A model generated the notes under the pieces. The model was not told the DNA's origin. It made no database searches and saw only the letters and a list, made by a program, of their open reading frames with translations. The translations under genes and the position numbers were made by a program. From assembly GCA_024103495.1 (NCBI GenBank), contig JAGFIQ010000148.1, positions 1 to 62,797 of the forward strand: a stretch of 62,797 nt of DNA, read 5' to 3'. Below, piece by piece: positions 44,845 to 54,491 of the stretch; position 1 is the stretch's first letter; every line of letters begins with the position of its first letter. The DNA is from Aridibacter famidurans (GTDB lineage Bacteria; Acidobacteriota; Blastocatellia; Pyrinomonadales; Pyrinomonadaceae).

Positions 44845-46266
44845 TTAGATATCGTAATACATCTGGTACTCAAGAGGATGGGGACGCAGCTTCAGCACAT
44901 CCACTTCATTCTTCCGCTTGTAATAGATCCAACGCTCGATCAACTCGGTCGTGAACACGTCTCCCTTCAAAAGGTACTCGTGATCGTTCTCGAGTTCGAT
45001 CAGGGCTTCTTCCAAAGTGCCCGGTAGGTTTGGGACATCCTTCAATTCTTCAGGAGACAGATCATAGATGTCCTTATCGAGCGGTTCTCCGGGATCGATG
45101 CGGTTCTGGATCCCGTCGAGTCCCGCCATCAGAAGAGCCGCGAAAGTGAGGTAAGGATTGCAGCTCGGATCGGGCGGCCTGAATTCCACGCGCTTCGCCT
45201 TCGGACTTGACGAGAACATCGGTATCCTCACGGCTGCGGATCTGTTCCTTGCCGAATACGCAAGGTTTACCGGCGCCTCGAATCCCGGAACGAGCCGCTT
45301 GTAGCTGTTCGTTGTCGGTGCCGCGAAGGCGATCAGCGAACGGGCGTGCTTTAGGAGCCCGCCGATATAGTGCTTCGCCATCTCCGAAAGCCCCGCGTAT
45401 TCGTCGCCGGCGAACAACGGCTTGCCTTCCTTCCAAAGCGATGTATGACAGTGCATTCCCGACCCGTTGTCCCCGAACAAGGGCTTGGGCATGAACGTCG
45501 CCGTCTTTCCGTGCGCGTAGGCGGTGTTCTTGACGATGTTCTTGAAGAGCATCAGATTATCCGCCGTGTAGAGAAGATTAGCGAACTGGAAGTCGATCTC
45601 GCACTGCCCCGCAGTCGCGACCTCGTGGTGGTGACATTCGACGTGGATCCCGACCTCAGCGAGGATCATCGACATCGTGTTTCGAAGGTCGATCAGCGAA
45701 TCCATCGGCGCGACCGGGACATAGCCTTCCTTTGCCCGAATGTGATATCCGAGGTTCGGATTGAACTCGTCCCCCTTGCGAGCTGCATTCCAGTGACCTT
45801 CTTCGGAATCGATCGTATATCCAGCCGACTGCTGCTGGTTGTGATAATTAACACTGTCAAAGACGAAGAACTCCGCCTCGGGACCAACAAACACAGTGTC
45901 CGCTATGCCTGTGAACTGCAGATAGCTTTCGGCCCTCGCGGCGACCGAACGAGGATCGAGACCGTATCCCTCCTTTGTAATGGGATCAACGACGTTTGCG
46001 ATCAGGCAAACGGTCGTTTCTTCCGCGAACGGATCTACCCAGCAACGCGACGGATCGGGGATCAGTAGCATGTCCGATTCATTGATCGCCGCCCATCCCC
46101 TGAGGGAAGAACCGTCAAATCCGAACCCGTCTTCAAATGTGTCTTCGGTCAGTTGCTCGATAGGAAAAGTGAGGTGATTCCACGCGCCTACGAGATCCGT
46201 GAAACGCACCGATACGAACCGCGCCTCCTGATCAGTCGCGTAACTGATAATATTCTTGGCGTTCAT
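44845..46266 (-). CDS. glnA: Glutamine synthetase, type I
   Basis: A 473-residue GSI enzyme that forms glutamine from glutamate, ammonia and ATP as a dodecamer. Visible motifs: [11 protein letters not shown] (about 48-58), the metal/substrate segment [22 protein letters not shown], the ATP-site [12 protein letters not shown] region, and [10 protein letters not shown] Tyr in [11 protein letters not shown] aligns with the adenylylation site of the GSI-beta group, suggesting control by GlnE-type modification. AGGAG lies 5 nt before the ATG. It stands alone between two terminator-like hairpins. Confidence 0.97.
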   Translation of the reverse strand: MNAKNIISYATDQEARFVSVRFTDLVGAWNHLTFPIEQLTEDTFEDGFGFDGSSLRGWAAINESDMLLIPDPSRCWVDPFAEETTVCLIANVVDPITKEGYGLDPRSVAARAESYLQFTGIADTVFVGPEAEFFVFDSVNYHNQQQSAGYTIDSEEGHWNAARKGDEFNPNLGYHIRAKEGYVPVAPMDSLIDLRNTMSMILAEVGIHVECHHHEVATAGQCEIDFQFANLLYTADNLMLFKNIVKNTAYAHGKTATFMPKPLFGDNGSGMHCHTSLWKEGKPLFAGDEYAGLSEMAKHYIGGLLKHARSLIAFAAPTTNSYKRLVPGFEAPVNLAYSARNRSAAVRIPMFSSSPKAKRVEFRPPDPSCNPYLTFAALLMAGLDGIQNRIDPGEPLDKDIYDLSPEELKDVPNLPGTLEEALIELENDHEYLLKGDVFTTELIERWIYYKRKNEVDVLKLRPHPLEYQMYYDI

Positions 46267-46361
46267 TTATTCTCCTGAATAGTTGATTAGAATCTTGCTC
46301 CGGTCCCGGACGGCACTGGAGGAGGTGAATCGAGAGCTTAGAGAAAAAAGCATTCTACAAT

Positions 46362-46399
46362 ACGAAAACGCAACTTCAAAACTTGAAGCTGCGTTTCGT
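46362..46399. terminator. Hairpin between the unknown membrane protein and glnA
   Basis: ACGAAAACGCA and TGCGTTTCGT pair around an inner CTTCAA/TTGAAG stem, starting 23 bp after the stop of the upstream minus-strand gene. The following T-tract on the minus strand is delayed, so termination may be partial. Confidence 0.45.
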
Positions 46400-46421
46400 G
46401 CTTTTGACCGCTTTTTCTAGG

Positions 46422-48104
46422 TTACTCGACGACCTCGACCGTCCCTGGCGACACATATCCGACTTTCCGCCCTTTCGAATCGAGGAAGTTGATCTGGCTG
46501 AATCCCTTGTCGGTTCCGGTCGCCAGGAAGCGCCTCATGAATTCCTCTTTCTGCGGCTTGGCAAGTTTGTTCCACTCGTCATTCGTGATCGCGTAGGCGA
46601 TGTTCTTGCTGATCCTTGCAGAGGTCACGAATCGTGCAAACTCAGATTTATCAAGATCGATCACCTGTACTCCCTCTGACATACCCGACTCGGCCGAAGG
46701 CAGAATCGAAGAACTGAAGAAGAAGTAGAAGATCCCGAACGCGACTGTGAGCGCCGTCGCGATCACGAGTTTCTTGTTCGCCGAGTACCACTCGACGTTC
46801 TTCTTCGCGAGTTCCGTCGAAGCGGCGCCGATCTTCTCAACGTTGAAGACGAGTTCCGCCGGCTTCTTCTTTTTCTTCTGCGCCTCGACCTTGGCGAGCT
46901 CTACCTCCTCGTGCGCTTTGAACACCTTCCGGATCGCCTCGCTAATGGCGCTGTCACTCAGGAATCCGTACTTGTCCTTCAGTTCATCCGGCCTCTGCCC
47001 GCCGTACTCGTTCTCGATCAGCTCGAGGTATCTGTTACCTACCTCAACATTACAGCGGATCGCCGCGGCCACGACACTCGGCGCGAAGAAGCTCTCGTGC
47101 GACTTCTGCTTGAAGTCGTTGAGTCTTCTGAAGAAATCCTTGTTAACGAGCTCGTCGAAACTCCTGGACTTTTTGGCTTCCTCCATAAAATCGCCAAAGC
47201 CCATCGCTCCGAAATCAAGCTCATCGGGTTCGATGTCCGTGGAATATAGGGGCACGCTGGACCAGTCCTTGTAAAGCTCCTGGATGTCCTGAACCAGCGA
47301 ATCAGCCGGCAGCGTCACCGCGCGCCTTCCTTCGCCGGCGTCTGTCGTGTAAAGCTTCGTTATGATCAGGTCGAACTTGCTCCGGACCAGTTCGGAGAAA
47401 GGAGCGTTTCTGTAGAACCTTGCGAGAGCGATCAGAGCCTGTGTACTAAGGCTCGGAACCGCGGATTCGCAATATGATCGCAGGTTCTCAACCGAGAGTT
47501 CCTTATCCCGGAGCGTCAGCGCCGAATACCAGTTCTCTGTTTCCTGCAGCAAAAGGAACTCGATCTCAGCAACTTCGGACGCATTGGCTTCCTCGTCCAT
47601 CTGGAGGAACTTATGAAGCGATTGCTTGACCTTCAGATCGTCGTACGGAGCCGAGTTTATCCTTGCCTGTTCCTTCTCTACCCTCGTGATGATGTGATCG
47701 ACCATCTGCAGGGTCTTCACTTCATCGGTTGCCCTTCTCCGGAAGTACTCCTTCCCGGATTCACCCTCGTGACGGTTGAGAAGCGGCGATCTCACAGCCG
47801 GCCCCTTTTCTTCTGCGGTCGAAGATTCGAATGAAGCCTGTGCAACCGGTCCGGGCTCCGAATTATTGAATTCGATCTCGAAGTCCTCTGAAGACGAACC
47901 CGAGTATTCAAGCTCGAACGACTCGAGCCCGGATCCTTCGAGATCCGCCGGATCCGTTATTGGGTCCGCAGGAGCTGTGGCCGGCTCGGAACTCCTTACT
48001 GCGACGGGCCGTTCGGAATTCTTCGCGGATCGCGATTCGATCACCGTCTCCTCGAGGAGATTCTCTTCCTTGAGCTCTTCTACAAGGTCTTCAAATAGGT
48101 TCAT
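46422..48104 (-). CDS. Unknown protein with one transmembrane segment
   Basis: About 560 residues from the ATG at 48104 (MNLFEDLVEELKEENLLEET); no good ribosome site. An acidic, Ser/Glu-rich, low-complexity N-terminal region (about 15-130) is followed by a mainly helical domain (about 135-420, with KTLQMVDHIITRVEKEQARI and TQALIALARFYRNAPFSELV). Next are a Lys-rich stretch (EAQKKKKK), one transmembrane helix (KKLVIATALTVAFGIFYFFF, near 480) and a C-terminal domain of about 70 residues. No family is recognised. It follows the pilin-like gene on the same strand by 91 bp and may belong with it. Confidence 0.7.
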   Translation of the reverse strand: MNLFEDLVEELKEENLLEETVIESRSAKNSERPVAVRSSEPATAPADPITDPADLEGSGLESFELEYSGSSSEDFEIEFNNSEPGPVAQASFESSTAEEKGPAVRSPLLNRHEGESGKEYFRRRATDEVKTLQMVDHIITRVEKEQARINSAPYDDLKVKQSLHKFLQMDEEANASEVAEIEFLLLQETENWYSALTLRDKELSVENLRSYCESAVPSLSTQALIALARFYRNAPFSELVRSKFDLIITKLYTTDAGEGRRAVTLPADSLVQDIQELYKDWSSVPLYSTDIEPDELDFGAMGFGDFMEEAKKSRSFDELVNKDFFRRLNDFKQKSHESFFAPSVVAAAIRCNVEVGNRYLELIENEYGGQRPDELKDKYGFLSDSAISEAIRKVFKAHEEVELAKVEAQKKKKKPAELVFNVEKIGAASTELAKKNVEWYSANKKLVIATALTVAFGIFYFFFSSSILPSAESGMSEGVQVIDLDKSEFARFVTSARISKNIAYAITNDEWNKLAKPQKEEFMRRFLATGTDKGFSQINFLDSKGRKVGYVSPGTVEVVE

Positions 48105-48195
48105 GATGTTGGCGCTTTGCGGCGGGCGGCGGGGAGGAATTTGGTAAGGGACGACGGACCGGACAAGCATCCGGCCCGTCCTGAAATCGCTTCGA

Positions 48196-48615
48196 TCAGG
48201 GGAAGATCTCTGTGATCTGCCCGCTGGCGTCGAGGGAAATGACGTACGGCTGGTTGTGATAGTTTGAAGCCTTAGACGCGATCACCGTGAAGTTCTCCCT
48301 GAGTTCGGTGTCGGTCGGCGCAGCGGGGCTCATGGCGAAAGTGTAGATACCTCTCACAACCTCGTTTCCGACCGTTGTTCCCAGGCGGTTGTTTTCCGCG
48401 GTGTTCAGCTCGTCGAGACGCGCGTATCGTCCGTTGGCGGTGTAGTAGTTGACCTGTGCAGCCGAGAACGTCTTCAGGCTGGCATATGCATTTCCATTCT
48501 CAGCCGCTCCGACCGCGGACATCAGATACGGGACGGCGATCGACGAAAGGACCATGATGATCACGGCGACGAGCAGTAGTTCTATGAGCGAAAAGCCTTC
48601 TTGGTTATTCTTCAT
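48196..48615 (-). CDS. Type IV pilin-like protein
   Basis: A 139-residue prepilin. The short leader ends at Gly before FSLIELLLVAVIIMVLSSIA, the prepilin-peptidase site and hydrophobic N-terminal helix with the conserved Glu5. The globular part is short and lacks the C-terminal Cys pair of some major pilins. It could be a PilA major pilin or a minor pseudopilin. No assembly genes (pilB, pilC, pilD) are near. Probably co-transcribed with the unknown membrane protein downstream. Confidence 0.88.
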   Translation of the reverse strand: MKNNQEGFSLIELLLVAVIIMVLSSIAVPYLMSAVGAAENGNAYASLKTFSAAQVNYYTANGRYARLDELNTAENNRLGTTVGNEVVRGIYTFAMSPAAPTDTELRENFTVIASKASNYHNQPYVISLDASGQITEIFP

Positions 48616-49098
48616 TTAGCAACTCCGTTCCGGGACGCGGTCAGGTCTTACTGACAATAATTGACACCTTTTCTTGACAAGTAATGGCATTTTGAACGAT
48701 TGCCGTCCGCCTACCGCATCTGTAAACCGTTTGTTTTAGGGCCGATGGGAGGTCTGACCTCTTTTTTTCGCGCCCGGATTCCCTGAGGGTGCAACGGATG
48801 TGCCATAAATCCTGACGGCCTTCATAGAAAACTCCCCAAATTGCGCTTGAATTGTGTTAGTCTAGGCAGAACTCGTAAGTTCAAACGGCGGAGTATCTTC
48901 CCGTCCTGCTGAAGATCACCGAGCGCTCTTTAGATCCGAATTTAATCCACGGCATTTGAATCGGACGGATGGTGAGGCCGGACCGCAAAGGGACGTCGCC
49001 TGCCGTTTGACCCGGGTTTGCCAAATCCTCAGATTTAATATAAAAATAGGGTTTTTTGTTTCGGCAGATTTTGAACTCGGGTAGTAACCGGAGAGACC
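48616..49098. other. Divergent intergenic region
   Basis: 483 bp with no gene recognised, between the divergent pilin-like and deoxyhypusine-synthase-family genes. Near 49035 the AT-rich TTTAATATAAAAATA stretch could hold a -10 for the synthase-family gene. A short GAGGT/ACCTC hairpin with a T7 tail lies at 48749-48768 on the plus strand. Confidence 0.4.
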
Positions 49099-50160
49099 AT
49101 GGTAGCGAAGAAAAAGTCTAAATCCTCTAAATTTTTAACAGTACCCACCCGCCCCATCCCAGTTGACAGAGACCGCTCCGTAGCAGGTCTCCTTGAAAAG
49201 ATGGAAGGCGCCGGATTCGGCGCCAGGCAGATCGCAGAAGCCCACCGTATCTGGATCGACATGCTTGACGACAACGTCACGATCTATATGTGCGGCACGG
49301 ACAATCTGGTCCCGTCCGGCATGCGGCGGCTGTTCGCTTACATCATCAAGAACAGGTTCGTCGACGTGCTGGTCTTGTCGGGTACGGTTCTTTTCCACGA
49401 CATTCACGAGACGCTTGGACGAAGCCATTACCAGGCACACCCCAGCATGGATGACGAGGAGCTTGCGGCGGCGGACGTGACCAGGATCGGGGATCTCCTT
49501 GCGAATGACGAGGAGTATCAGGAAGCCGACGAATGGATCGGAAGCGTGATAAATCAGCTCGAGCTCTCGAGAGCTTACTCGGTTCGCGAGTTTCTGCATC
49601 TCGTAGGCCGCGAACTTGCCGAGATCGCCCACGAAGATGGGATCCTGACCTCGGCCTTCAAAGCACGCGTTCCGGTTTATTGTCCCGACCTACTCGCGAC
49701 ACCGCTCTCCGTAGGCATCAACCGCTGCCGTTTCGAGAAGAAGATCCAGTTCACACTCGACATTTCGCAGGACGCCCTCGAGATGATGCAGATCTCACAG
49801 AAGACAAGGAATTCAGGGGTGATCTCGCTCGGGAGCATCAGCGGTCAGAAAATGCTGAATGCCACGGACATGTCCGCGTACATCACACAGTCCTCACCCA
49901 GAGGACACAAGTATGCGATCTCCGTGAACACCGACGCTGTGCCGCTTGATGTTCGCACTCCTTCGATCGGCGCCACCCACACCGAAGTGTTCGGCCGGCT
50001 GATGAAGAACGCGGTAACGGCCTTTGTGCCGAGCGATCCTTCGATCGTCCTGCCGATGCTGGTCACGGCGCTTTCGCAGACGGCAGCGAAGTTCATCAAG
50101 TCGAGAAAGCATCCTCAATTCACCCTGATCGGAAAGGAACTGGGGATCGACATCCCGTAG
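49099..50160 (+). CDS. Deoxyhypusine synthase-family protein
   Basis: A 353-residue protein of the deoxyhypusine synthase family, an NAD-dependent Rossmann-like enzyme. In eukaryotes and archaea it modifies eIF5A using spermidine; bacterial members have been linked to homospermidine or related polyamine synthesis. Family parts visible: TIYMCGTDNLVPSGMRRLFA, VDVLVLSGTVLFHDIHETLG, ARVPVYCPDLLATPLSVGI, and the C-terminal DPSIVLPMLVTALSQ. The segment carrying the active-site Lys in the human enzyme (VSWGKI) reads VFGRLMK here, so the canonical Lys may be replaced by Arg or shifted. There is no eIF5A in a bacterium, so the product is unlikely to be hypusine. Confidence 0.82.
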   Translation: MVAKKKSKSSKFLTVPTRPIPVDRDRSVAGLLEKMEGAGFGARQIAEAHRIWIDMLDDNVTIYMCGTDNLVPSGMRRLFAYIIKNRFVDVLVLSGTVLFHDIHETLGRSHYQAHPSMDDEELAAADVTRIGDLLANDEEYQEADEWIGSVINQLELSRAYSVREFLHLVGRELAEIAHEDGILTSAFKARVPVYCPDLLATPLSVGINRCRFEKKIQFTLDISQDALEMMQISQKTRNSGVISLGSISGQKMLNATDMSAYITQSSPRGHKYAISVNTDAVPLDVRTPSIGATHTEVFGRLMKNAVTAFVPSDPSIVLPMLVTALSQTAAKFIKSRKHPQFTLIGKELGIDIP

Positions 50161-50185
50161 TCGCAAAGTACAAGAAGGGTCCCGG

Positions 50186-50222
50186 GAGCCGGCAGCTGTT
50201 CGCGTGCCGGCTCTTACTTTTT
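50186..50222 (+). terminator. Rho-independent terminator
   Basis: GAGCCGGCA pairs with TGCCGGCTC across a 10-nt loop, followed by TTACTTTTT, 25 bp after the synthase-family stop. Confidence 0.85.
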
Positions 50223-50356
50223 CAGGATCCGGCTTCAAGGCGGAACTGCGGCCGCTGCGGGGTCGTAGAGGATTGCGATACGGAAACGATCCTTCAAATG
50301 GCGGCCCAAGTGCTATACAATTCAGTTTTTGATCTTAATTTGCCGGAGTTTGCGAA

Positions 50357-51850
50357 ATGTCAGAACGAAGTTCAAATCTGCGAAAATCCATAGCGGCGCC
50401 CTTGGTTTTAGCCGCTTCGGCAGCATTGGCCGGATGCGGAACCGGGTGGCTTGGAAGCGGTGCGGCCAACACCGGGGCGGACACGGGCGTGGAATCGCCG
50501 GTCGTTCCGGTTGTCGTCGACGGCGTGAGAACCTCTTACGCGGACGTCGTCGCGAAGACGACCCCCGCGGTCGTCCAGATCACCGCGATCAACCGCGGAG
50601 GGACGGGAGATCAGACCTCGGGAATCCCGTTCGACGATCTAATACCCCAGGACGTACCCCGAGCGGAACAAAGGCCTTCCAGAGGATTCGGCTCGGGCGT
50701 CCTCGTCAAGGATGACGGTACGATCCTGACCAACCACCACGTGATCGACGGCGCGGACCGGATAACCGTCGAGATGACCGACGGCCGTTCTTTCGACGCG
50801 AAGGTCGTCGGGTCGGACCCGCCGAGCGACCTCGCTGTTCTGAAGGTCGAAGCGACCGGACTTCCCTTTTTAAAGCTCGGCGATTCGGACGCGGTGCGAA
50901 TCGGCGACATAGTCCTCGCGATCGGGAATCCCCTGGGAATCGGTCAGACGGTGACGTCCGGGATCATCAGCGCGAAGAGCCGCAGGACGGGGCTCAGCGA
51001 CGCATCGAGCTCATTCCAGGATTTCCTTCAGACCGACGCACCGATCAACCAGGGCAACTCGGGAGGAGCACTGGTTAACGTGAACGGGGAGTTGGTAGGC
51101 ATCAATTCCCAGATCCTTTCGCGCTCCGGCGGCAATATCGGCATCGGCTTCGCGATACCCTCGAACATGGCCAAGTCGGTGATGGTCCAGCTGATCGAAA
51201 CCGGCGAGGTCCGCCGCGGATTGCTCGGCGTCAACATCCAGGACATCACGTCCGACCTTGCTGAAGCGCTTAGTATTGATTCTACGCGCGGTGTGGTCAT
51301 TTCCAATGTGCAGAAGGACAGCGCCGCGGATACGGCCGGCCTGCGGCGCGGCGACATCATCCGGAAGTTCAACGGTGAAGATGTAGAGGACGGCAATTTC
51401 CTTCGGAACAAGGTAGCCGGCACATTACCTGGAACCGAGGTCAAGTTGCTGATCGCCCGTGACGGTCAGGAGCAGGAAGTCTCGGTAACGCTGGGCGAGT
51501 TCAAAAGTGAACAGGCAGCCGGGCGGAGCGAGAGCCCTCAACAGCCTGAGAACTCTTCCGATAGCGGCGGAAAGCTCGGAATAACGCTTCAGCCGCTTAC
51601 TCCGGAAGCAGCCGAAAGGATCGGCTTGCCTCCGGAGGTACAGGGGCTGCTGATAACGCAGGTAAGCCCGGGCGGACCGGCCGCGGAAAAGGGGCTCAGG
51701 CGCGGCGATGTTGTGATGGAGATCAACCGCGAGATGGTCGATTCACTGGAGGAAGCGCGCGCTGCGATCGCCCGATCAGGCGATCGGGCAGTTTTGCTGC
51801 TGATCTCCAGACGTGGACAGACATTTTTCGTGTCGGTGAAGCCTGACTAG
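50357..51850 (+). CDS. HtrA/DegP-type serine protease lipoprotein
   Basis: A 497-residue Do-family protease. The N-terminus is a lipoprotein signal (LVLAASAALAGC, Cys near 27), so it should be membrane-tethered in the periplasm. The trypsin-like domain has the triad His in TNHHVIDGA (near 126), Asp in SDLAVLKV (near 157) and Ser in QGNSGGALV (near 235). Two PDZ domains follow (about 275-370, GLLGVNIQD; and 395-490, LGITLQPLTPEA). A Gln/Ser-rich linker joins them. It degrades or refolds misfolded envelope proteins. GGAG lies 8 nt before the ATG. Confidence 0.95.
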   Translation: MSERSSNLRKSIAAPLVLAASAALAGCGTGWLGSGAANTGADTGVESPVVPVVVDGVRTSYADVVAKTTPAVVQITAINRGGTGDQTSGIPFDDLIPQDVPRAEQRPSRGFGSGVLVKDDGTILTNHHVIDGADRITVEMTDGRSFDAKVVGSDPPSDLAVLKVEATGLPFLKLGDSDAVRIGDIVLAIGNPLGIGQTVTSGIISAKSRRTGLSDASSSFQDFLQTDAPINQGNSGGALVNVNGELVGINSQILSRSGGNIGIGFAIPSNMAKSVMVQLIETGEVRRGLLGVNIQDITSDLAEALSIDSTRGVVISNVQKDSAADTAGLRRGDIIRKFNGEDVEDGNFLRNKVAGTLPGTEVKLLIARDGQEQEVSVTLGEFKSEQAAGRSESPQQPENSSDSGGKLGITLQPLTPEAAERIGLPPEVQGLLITQVSPGGPAAEKGLRRGDVVMEINREMVDSLEEARAAIARSGDRAVLLLISRRGQTFFVSVKPD

Positions 51851-51874
51851 GAAAGGTTCGGGTGAGAGTGACGA

Positions 51875-51904
51875 GAGGCCGTCCGGAACCGGACGGCCTC
51901 TTTT
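51875..51904 (+). terminator. Terminator of the HtrA gene
   Basis: GAGGCCGTCCGG pairs perfectly with CCGGACGGCCTC across AA, followed by TTTTG, 24 bp after the stop. Confidence 0.9.
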
Positions 51905-51919
51905 GTTTGCTCAGAAGCG

Positions 51920-51948
51920 AAAAAGAGGCTCAAGATAAGCCTCTTTTT
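51920..51948. terminator. Bidirectional terminator after tRNA-Pro
   Basis: AAAAAGAGGCT pairs with AGCCTCTTTTT across a 7-nt loop. It lies 12 bp beyond the 3' end of tRNA-Pro on the minus strand and also backs up the HtrA terminator on the plus strand. Confidence 0.85.
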
Positions 51949-51959
51949 CGGGGATAATT

Positions 51960-52033
51960 TCGGGACGGCGAGATTTGAACTCACGACCTCTTCCACCCCA
52001 AGGAAGCACGCTACCAGACTGCGCTACGCCCCG
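51960..52033 (-). tRNA. tRNA-Pro (GGG)
   Basis: A cloverleaf on the minus strand with acceptor CGGGGCG/CGTCCCG, anticodon stem CTTCC/GGAAG, loop TTGGGGT (anticodon GGG) and T-loop GTTCAAA. Discriminator is A and no CCA is encoded, unlike the tRNA-Lys of this window. It lies 36 bp after the MerR gene on the same strand. Confidence 0.95.
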
Positions 52034-52069
52034 TTAACACTAAGAGATTATTGACAGGGCGCGAGTATG

Positions 52070-52615
52070 TCAACCGGCTTCGCCCTTCTTCTTCTCTTCA
52101 CCGGATCCTTCGGTCTGGCGGTTCTTCAGCATCTCTCTCAACTCAAGCAGCTGGGCGGCCAGCGACTTGAGAGCTTCACGGGTCTCATCGTTGATAGCAG
52201 GAGCAGTTCCCCCTTCTGTATCATCATCGATGGAACCGAGTTCCATGTCCTCAATATCGAGTTCCTGATCTTCTATTTCCTCATCCCCCTTGACCGGCTT
52301 GATGTACTCCTTCTCGCCACCTGCATCCGATTTGACGATCTTCAGACGGCTCGCCTCCCGCATTTCCTTCTGAAGCCGCTTCTTGGCGCCGGCGATCGTG
52401 TAGAGATCTTCGTATAGGAGCTCCTTGATCCGAAGAGCGATCTCGACATCCCTTCTGCGGTATGTCCTCTGGCCCGAACGATTCTTCTGCGGCGAGAGCA
52501 TCGGGAACTCGGTTTCCCAATACCGGAGCACGTGTGCCTGGACATCAACAATGTCGCAAACCTCGCCGATTTTAAAGAAAATTTTCTCTGGAATAGCCAC
52601 TGAAGGTTGTCCCAT
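52070..52615 (-). CDS. MerR-family transcriptional regulator
   Basis: A 181-residue regulator. A MerR winged helix-turn-helix spans about 10-80 ([22 protein letters not shown], then [21 protein letters not shown]), followed by the [12 protein letters not shown] wing helix. The C-terminal half is acidic ([20 protein letters not shown]) and ends in a Glu/Leu-rich helix; it lacks metal-binding Cys. This pattern matches the MlrA/HspR-like group rather than metal sensors. It sits upstream of tRNA-Pro on the same strand and divergent from thiL. Target unknown. Confidence 0.88.
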   Translation of the reverse strand: MGQPSVAIPEKIFFKIGEVCDIVDVQAHVLRYWETEFPMLSPQKNRSGQRTYRRRDVEIALRIKELLYEDLYTIAGAKKRLQKEMREASRLKIVKSDAGGEKEYIKPVKGDEEIEDQELDIEDMELGSIDDDTEGGTAPAINDETREALKSLAAQLLELREMLKNRQTEGSGEEKKKGEAG

Positions 52616-52701
52616 CTGTTTTCCTGTTGTGTTAATGTGGAAAGGTATTTTTGCCGCCGTTATTCTATGAATATAATTGATTTATGTCAATGGATAATTA
52701 G

Positions 52702-53682
52702 ATGAACGAGTTCGATTTCCTTAAAAAGTTAAAGCAGAACTTTAAATTTGATCTCGCCGGCGACGACTGCGCCGTGCTCCCATCCGCGAACGGACACGAT
52801 CTTCTTGTCACCGCCGACATGCTTGTCGAAGGGATCGATTTCAGACTTGAATGGGCGCCTACGGAGTCTGTAGGCCACAAATCATTGGCGGTTTCACTTT
52901 CCGACATCGCGGCAATGGGAGGTGAGGCTAACTGGGCGCTGATCTCGATGGGAATTCCGGACCGTCTCTGGGATCAAGACTTCCTGTTCGCTTTCTACAA
53001 TGGAATCAATGGGTTAGCGCAGGAGTTCGGCGTTAGGATCGCCGGCGGAGACATCTCTCGCTGCCCCGAAAGGCTGGTCATCGATTCGATCGTACTTGGC
53101 TCCTGCCCCTCGAACTCGGCGGTGCTTAGAAGCGGTGCACGGGAGGGCGAACTCATTTGCGTTTCGGGGCCCCTCGGAGGGGCGGCAGGCGGACTTCGGA
53201 TTCTCGAATCAAAGGCAAGAGTGAATACAGAAAAGGGAATCGACAGTCAGGACCCTATATCTAGACAGCTTAAACCGACACCTCAGCTCGTATTAGGCAA
53301 CATGTTGCGAGTAAGCAAGTTAGCGACATCGATGATCGACCTCAGCGATGGGTTTTCGTCGGACTTACGGCACATTTGCGAACAGTCCGGGAAAGGCGCT
53401 GTCGTCTATGGCGAGAAGGTCCCCATCGATCCGTGTCTGGAGAAGATCGATCCCGATATTTTGCTTCCGTTCGGCTCACCGCTGGATGCCGCGCTTAACG
53501 GTGGAGAAGATTTTGAGCTGCTTTTCACCGCGCCGGCCGAGAAGCGAAAAGACGTCGAGGATCTCGGCTGTTTCGTTGTTGGAGAGATCGTCTCGGACCC
53601 TTCAACATTCGAGATGATCGTCGAAGGAACCGGCTGCAGGCTGGACGCTGCGGGATACGATCATTTTCGCGATAAGCCGTGA
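52702..53682 (+). CDS. thiL: Thiamine-monophosphate kinase
   Basis: A 326-residue cytosolic enzyme that phosphorylates thiamine monophosphate to thiamine diphosphate. Conserved features: GDDCAVLP (about 20-27), TADMLVEGIDF, SLSDIAAMGGEANWAL, the Gly-rich loop GGDISRCPERLVIDSIVLG, MIDLSDGFSSDLRHIC and GGEDFELLFTAP near 265-276. Length is normal. It lies 86 bp from the divergent MerR gene; no other thiamine genes are nearby. Confidence 0.93.
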   Translation: MNEFDFLKKLKQNFKFDLAGDDCAVLPSANGHDLLVTADMLVEGIDFRLEWAPTESVGHKSLAVSLSDIAAMGGEANWALISMGIPDRLWDQDFLFAFYNGINGLAQEFGVRIAGGDISRCPERLVIDSIVLGSCPSNSAVLRSGAREGELICVSGPLGGAAGGLRILESKARVNTEKGIDSQDPISRQLKPTPQLVLGNMLRVSKLATSMIDLSDGFSSDLRHICEQSGKGAVVYGEKVPIDPCLEKIDPDILLPFGSPLDAALNGGEDFELLFTAPAEKRKDVEDLGCFVVGEIVSDPSTFEMIVEGTGCRLDAAGYDHFRDKP

Positions 53683-53835
53683 GTGGCCGATCGGGCAGGC
53701 CCGTTTACGACTATTTCATATGCAATGCGCCAAGAAATTCGTTAATATAGTGCCGTTGGATCAGCTATATCCAAGATATTGTGACTGCGGAAAATTCCCG
53801 GCTTAGCAGTTCACGCAGTAGCGGAGGTAGACGAA

Positions 53836-54393
53836 TTGATAACGGGTAGGGTTTTGCTTCTTAATTTTTCGTATGAGCCGCTCGGCACGATCGGTGTCGC
53901 GCGGGCCATCTGTATGCAGGTTTGCGGAAAACTGTTTGTCGAAGAATTTGACGGCGACAACGTGCTTCGTTCACCTTCGACCGCGTTCAAGGTGCCCTCG
54001 GTGGTCCGCCTCAGGGAATACGTGCACGTGCGCAGGCGACGCCGCGAGAACACTATGAAGCGCGCACGGATCTACATCCGCGACCGGTACAGGTGCCAGT
54101 ATTGCGGCGACCACAAGCACGCAAAGGACCTAACGCTCGACCATATCCTGCCGAGGGCCCAGGGCGGCACGACCACGCCGCAGAACCTTGCGACGGCCTG
54201 CGTGCGGTGCAACCAGCGCAAGGGCAACAGGACGCCGGAACAGGCGAGGATGCCTTTGCTGACATCTCAGAAGCTGCTTCGGCTCGGCCTTGACCACGTG
54301 TTGCTTTGCCACTATGCCGAATCGAGGCCCGAATGGAAGAAGTACTTGTTCATGGCTGACTTCAACGACGAGGACGTGCGCAAGGCCGCCTGA
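53836..54393 (+). CDS. HNH endonuclease
   Basis: A 185-residue HNH nuclease. The start is a TTG at 53836 supported by GGAGG 8 nt upstream and by the conserved opening TGRVLLLNFSYEPLG. The HNH/zinc module has CQYC (about 94-97), LDHILPRAQGG (catalytic His) and CVRCNQRKGN. This type is widespread and single-copy in many phyla, and is not tied here to a phage or restriction system. Likely binds DNA; its cellular role is not established. Confidence 0.9.
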   Translation: MITGRVLLLNFSYEPLGTIGVARAICMQVCGKLFVEEFDGDNVLRSPSTAFKVPSVVRLREYVHVRRRRRENTMKRARIYIRDRYRCQYCGDHKHAKDLTLDHILPRAQGGTTTPQNLATACVRCNQRKGNRTPEQARMPLLTSQKLLRLGLDHVLLCHYAESRPEWKKYLFMADFNDEDVRKAA

Positions 54394-54441
54394 GGCCGTT
54401 GGCGCCCAGGGACGAACGGTAATATAATCAAATCTCCGACA

Positions 54442-54470
54442 GCGGACCGCTATATCGGCGGTCCGCTTTT
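54442..54470 (+). terminator. Terminator or attenuator before the HxxHL gene
   Basis: GCGGACCG pairs with CGGTCCGC across a 9-nt loop, followed by TTTTCCGTTTTT. A TAATATAAT stretch just upstream (near 54420-54428) could serve as a -10. The hairpin may either end the HNH transcript or act as a leader attenuator 22 bp before the next gene. Confidence 0.7.
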
Positions 54471-54491
54471 CCGTTTTTGGGAGGAAATGAA

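Noticed and set aside
48749..48768. Orphan plus-strand terminator marking a small RNA
   Set aside because: The stem is only 5 bp and no promoter could be placed convincingly upstream.
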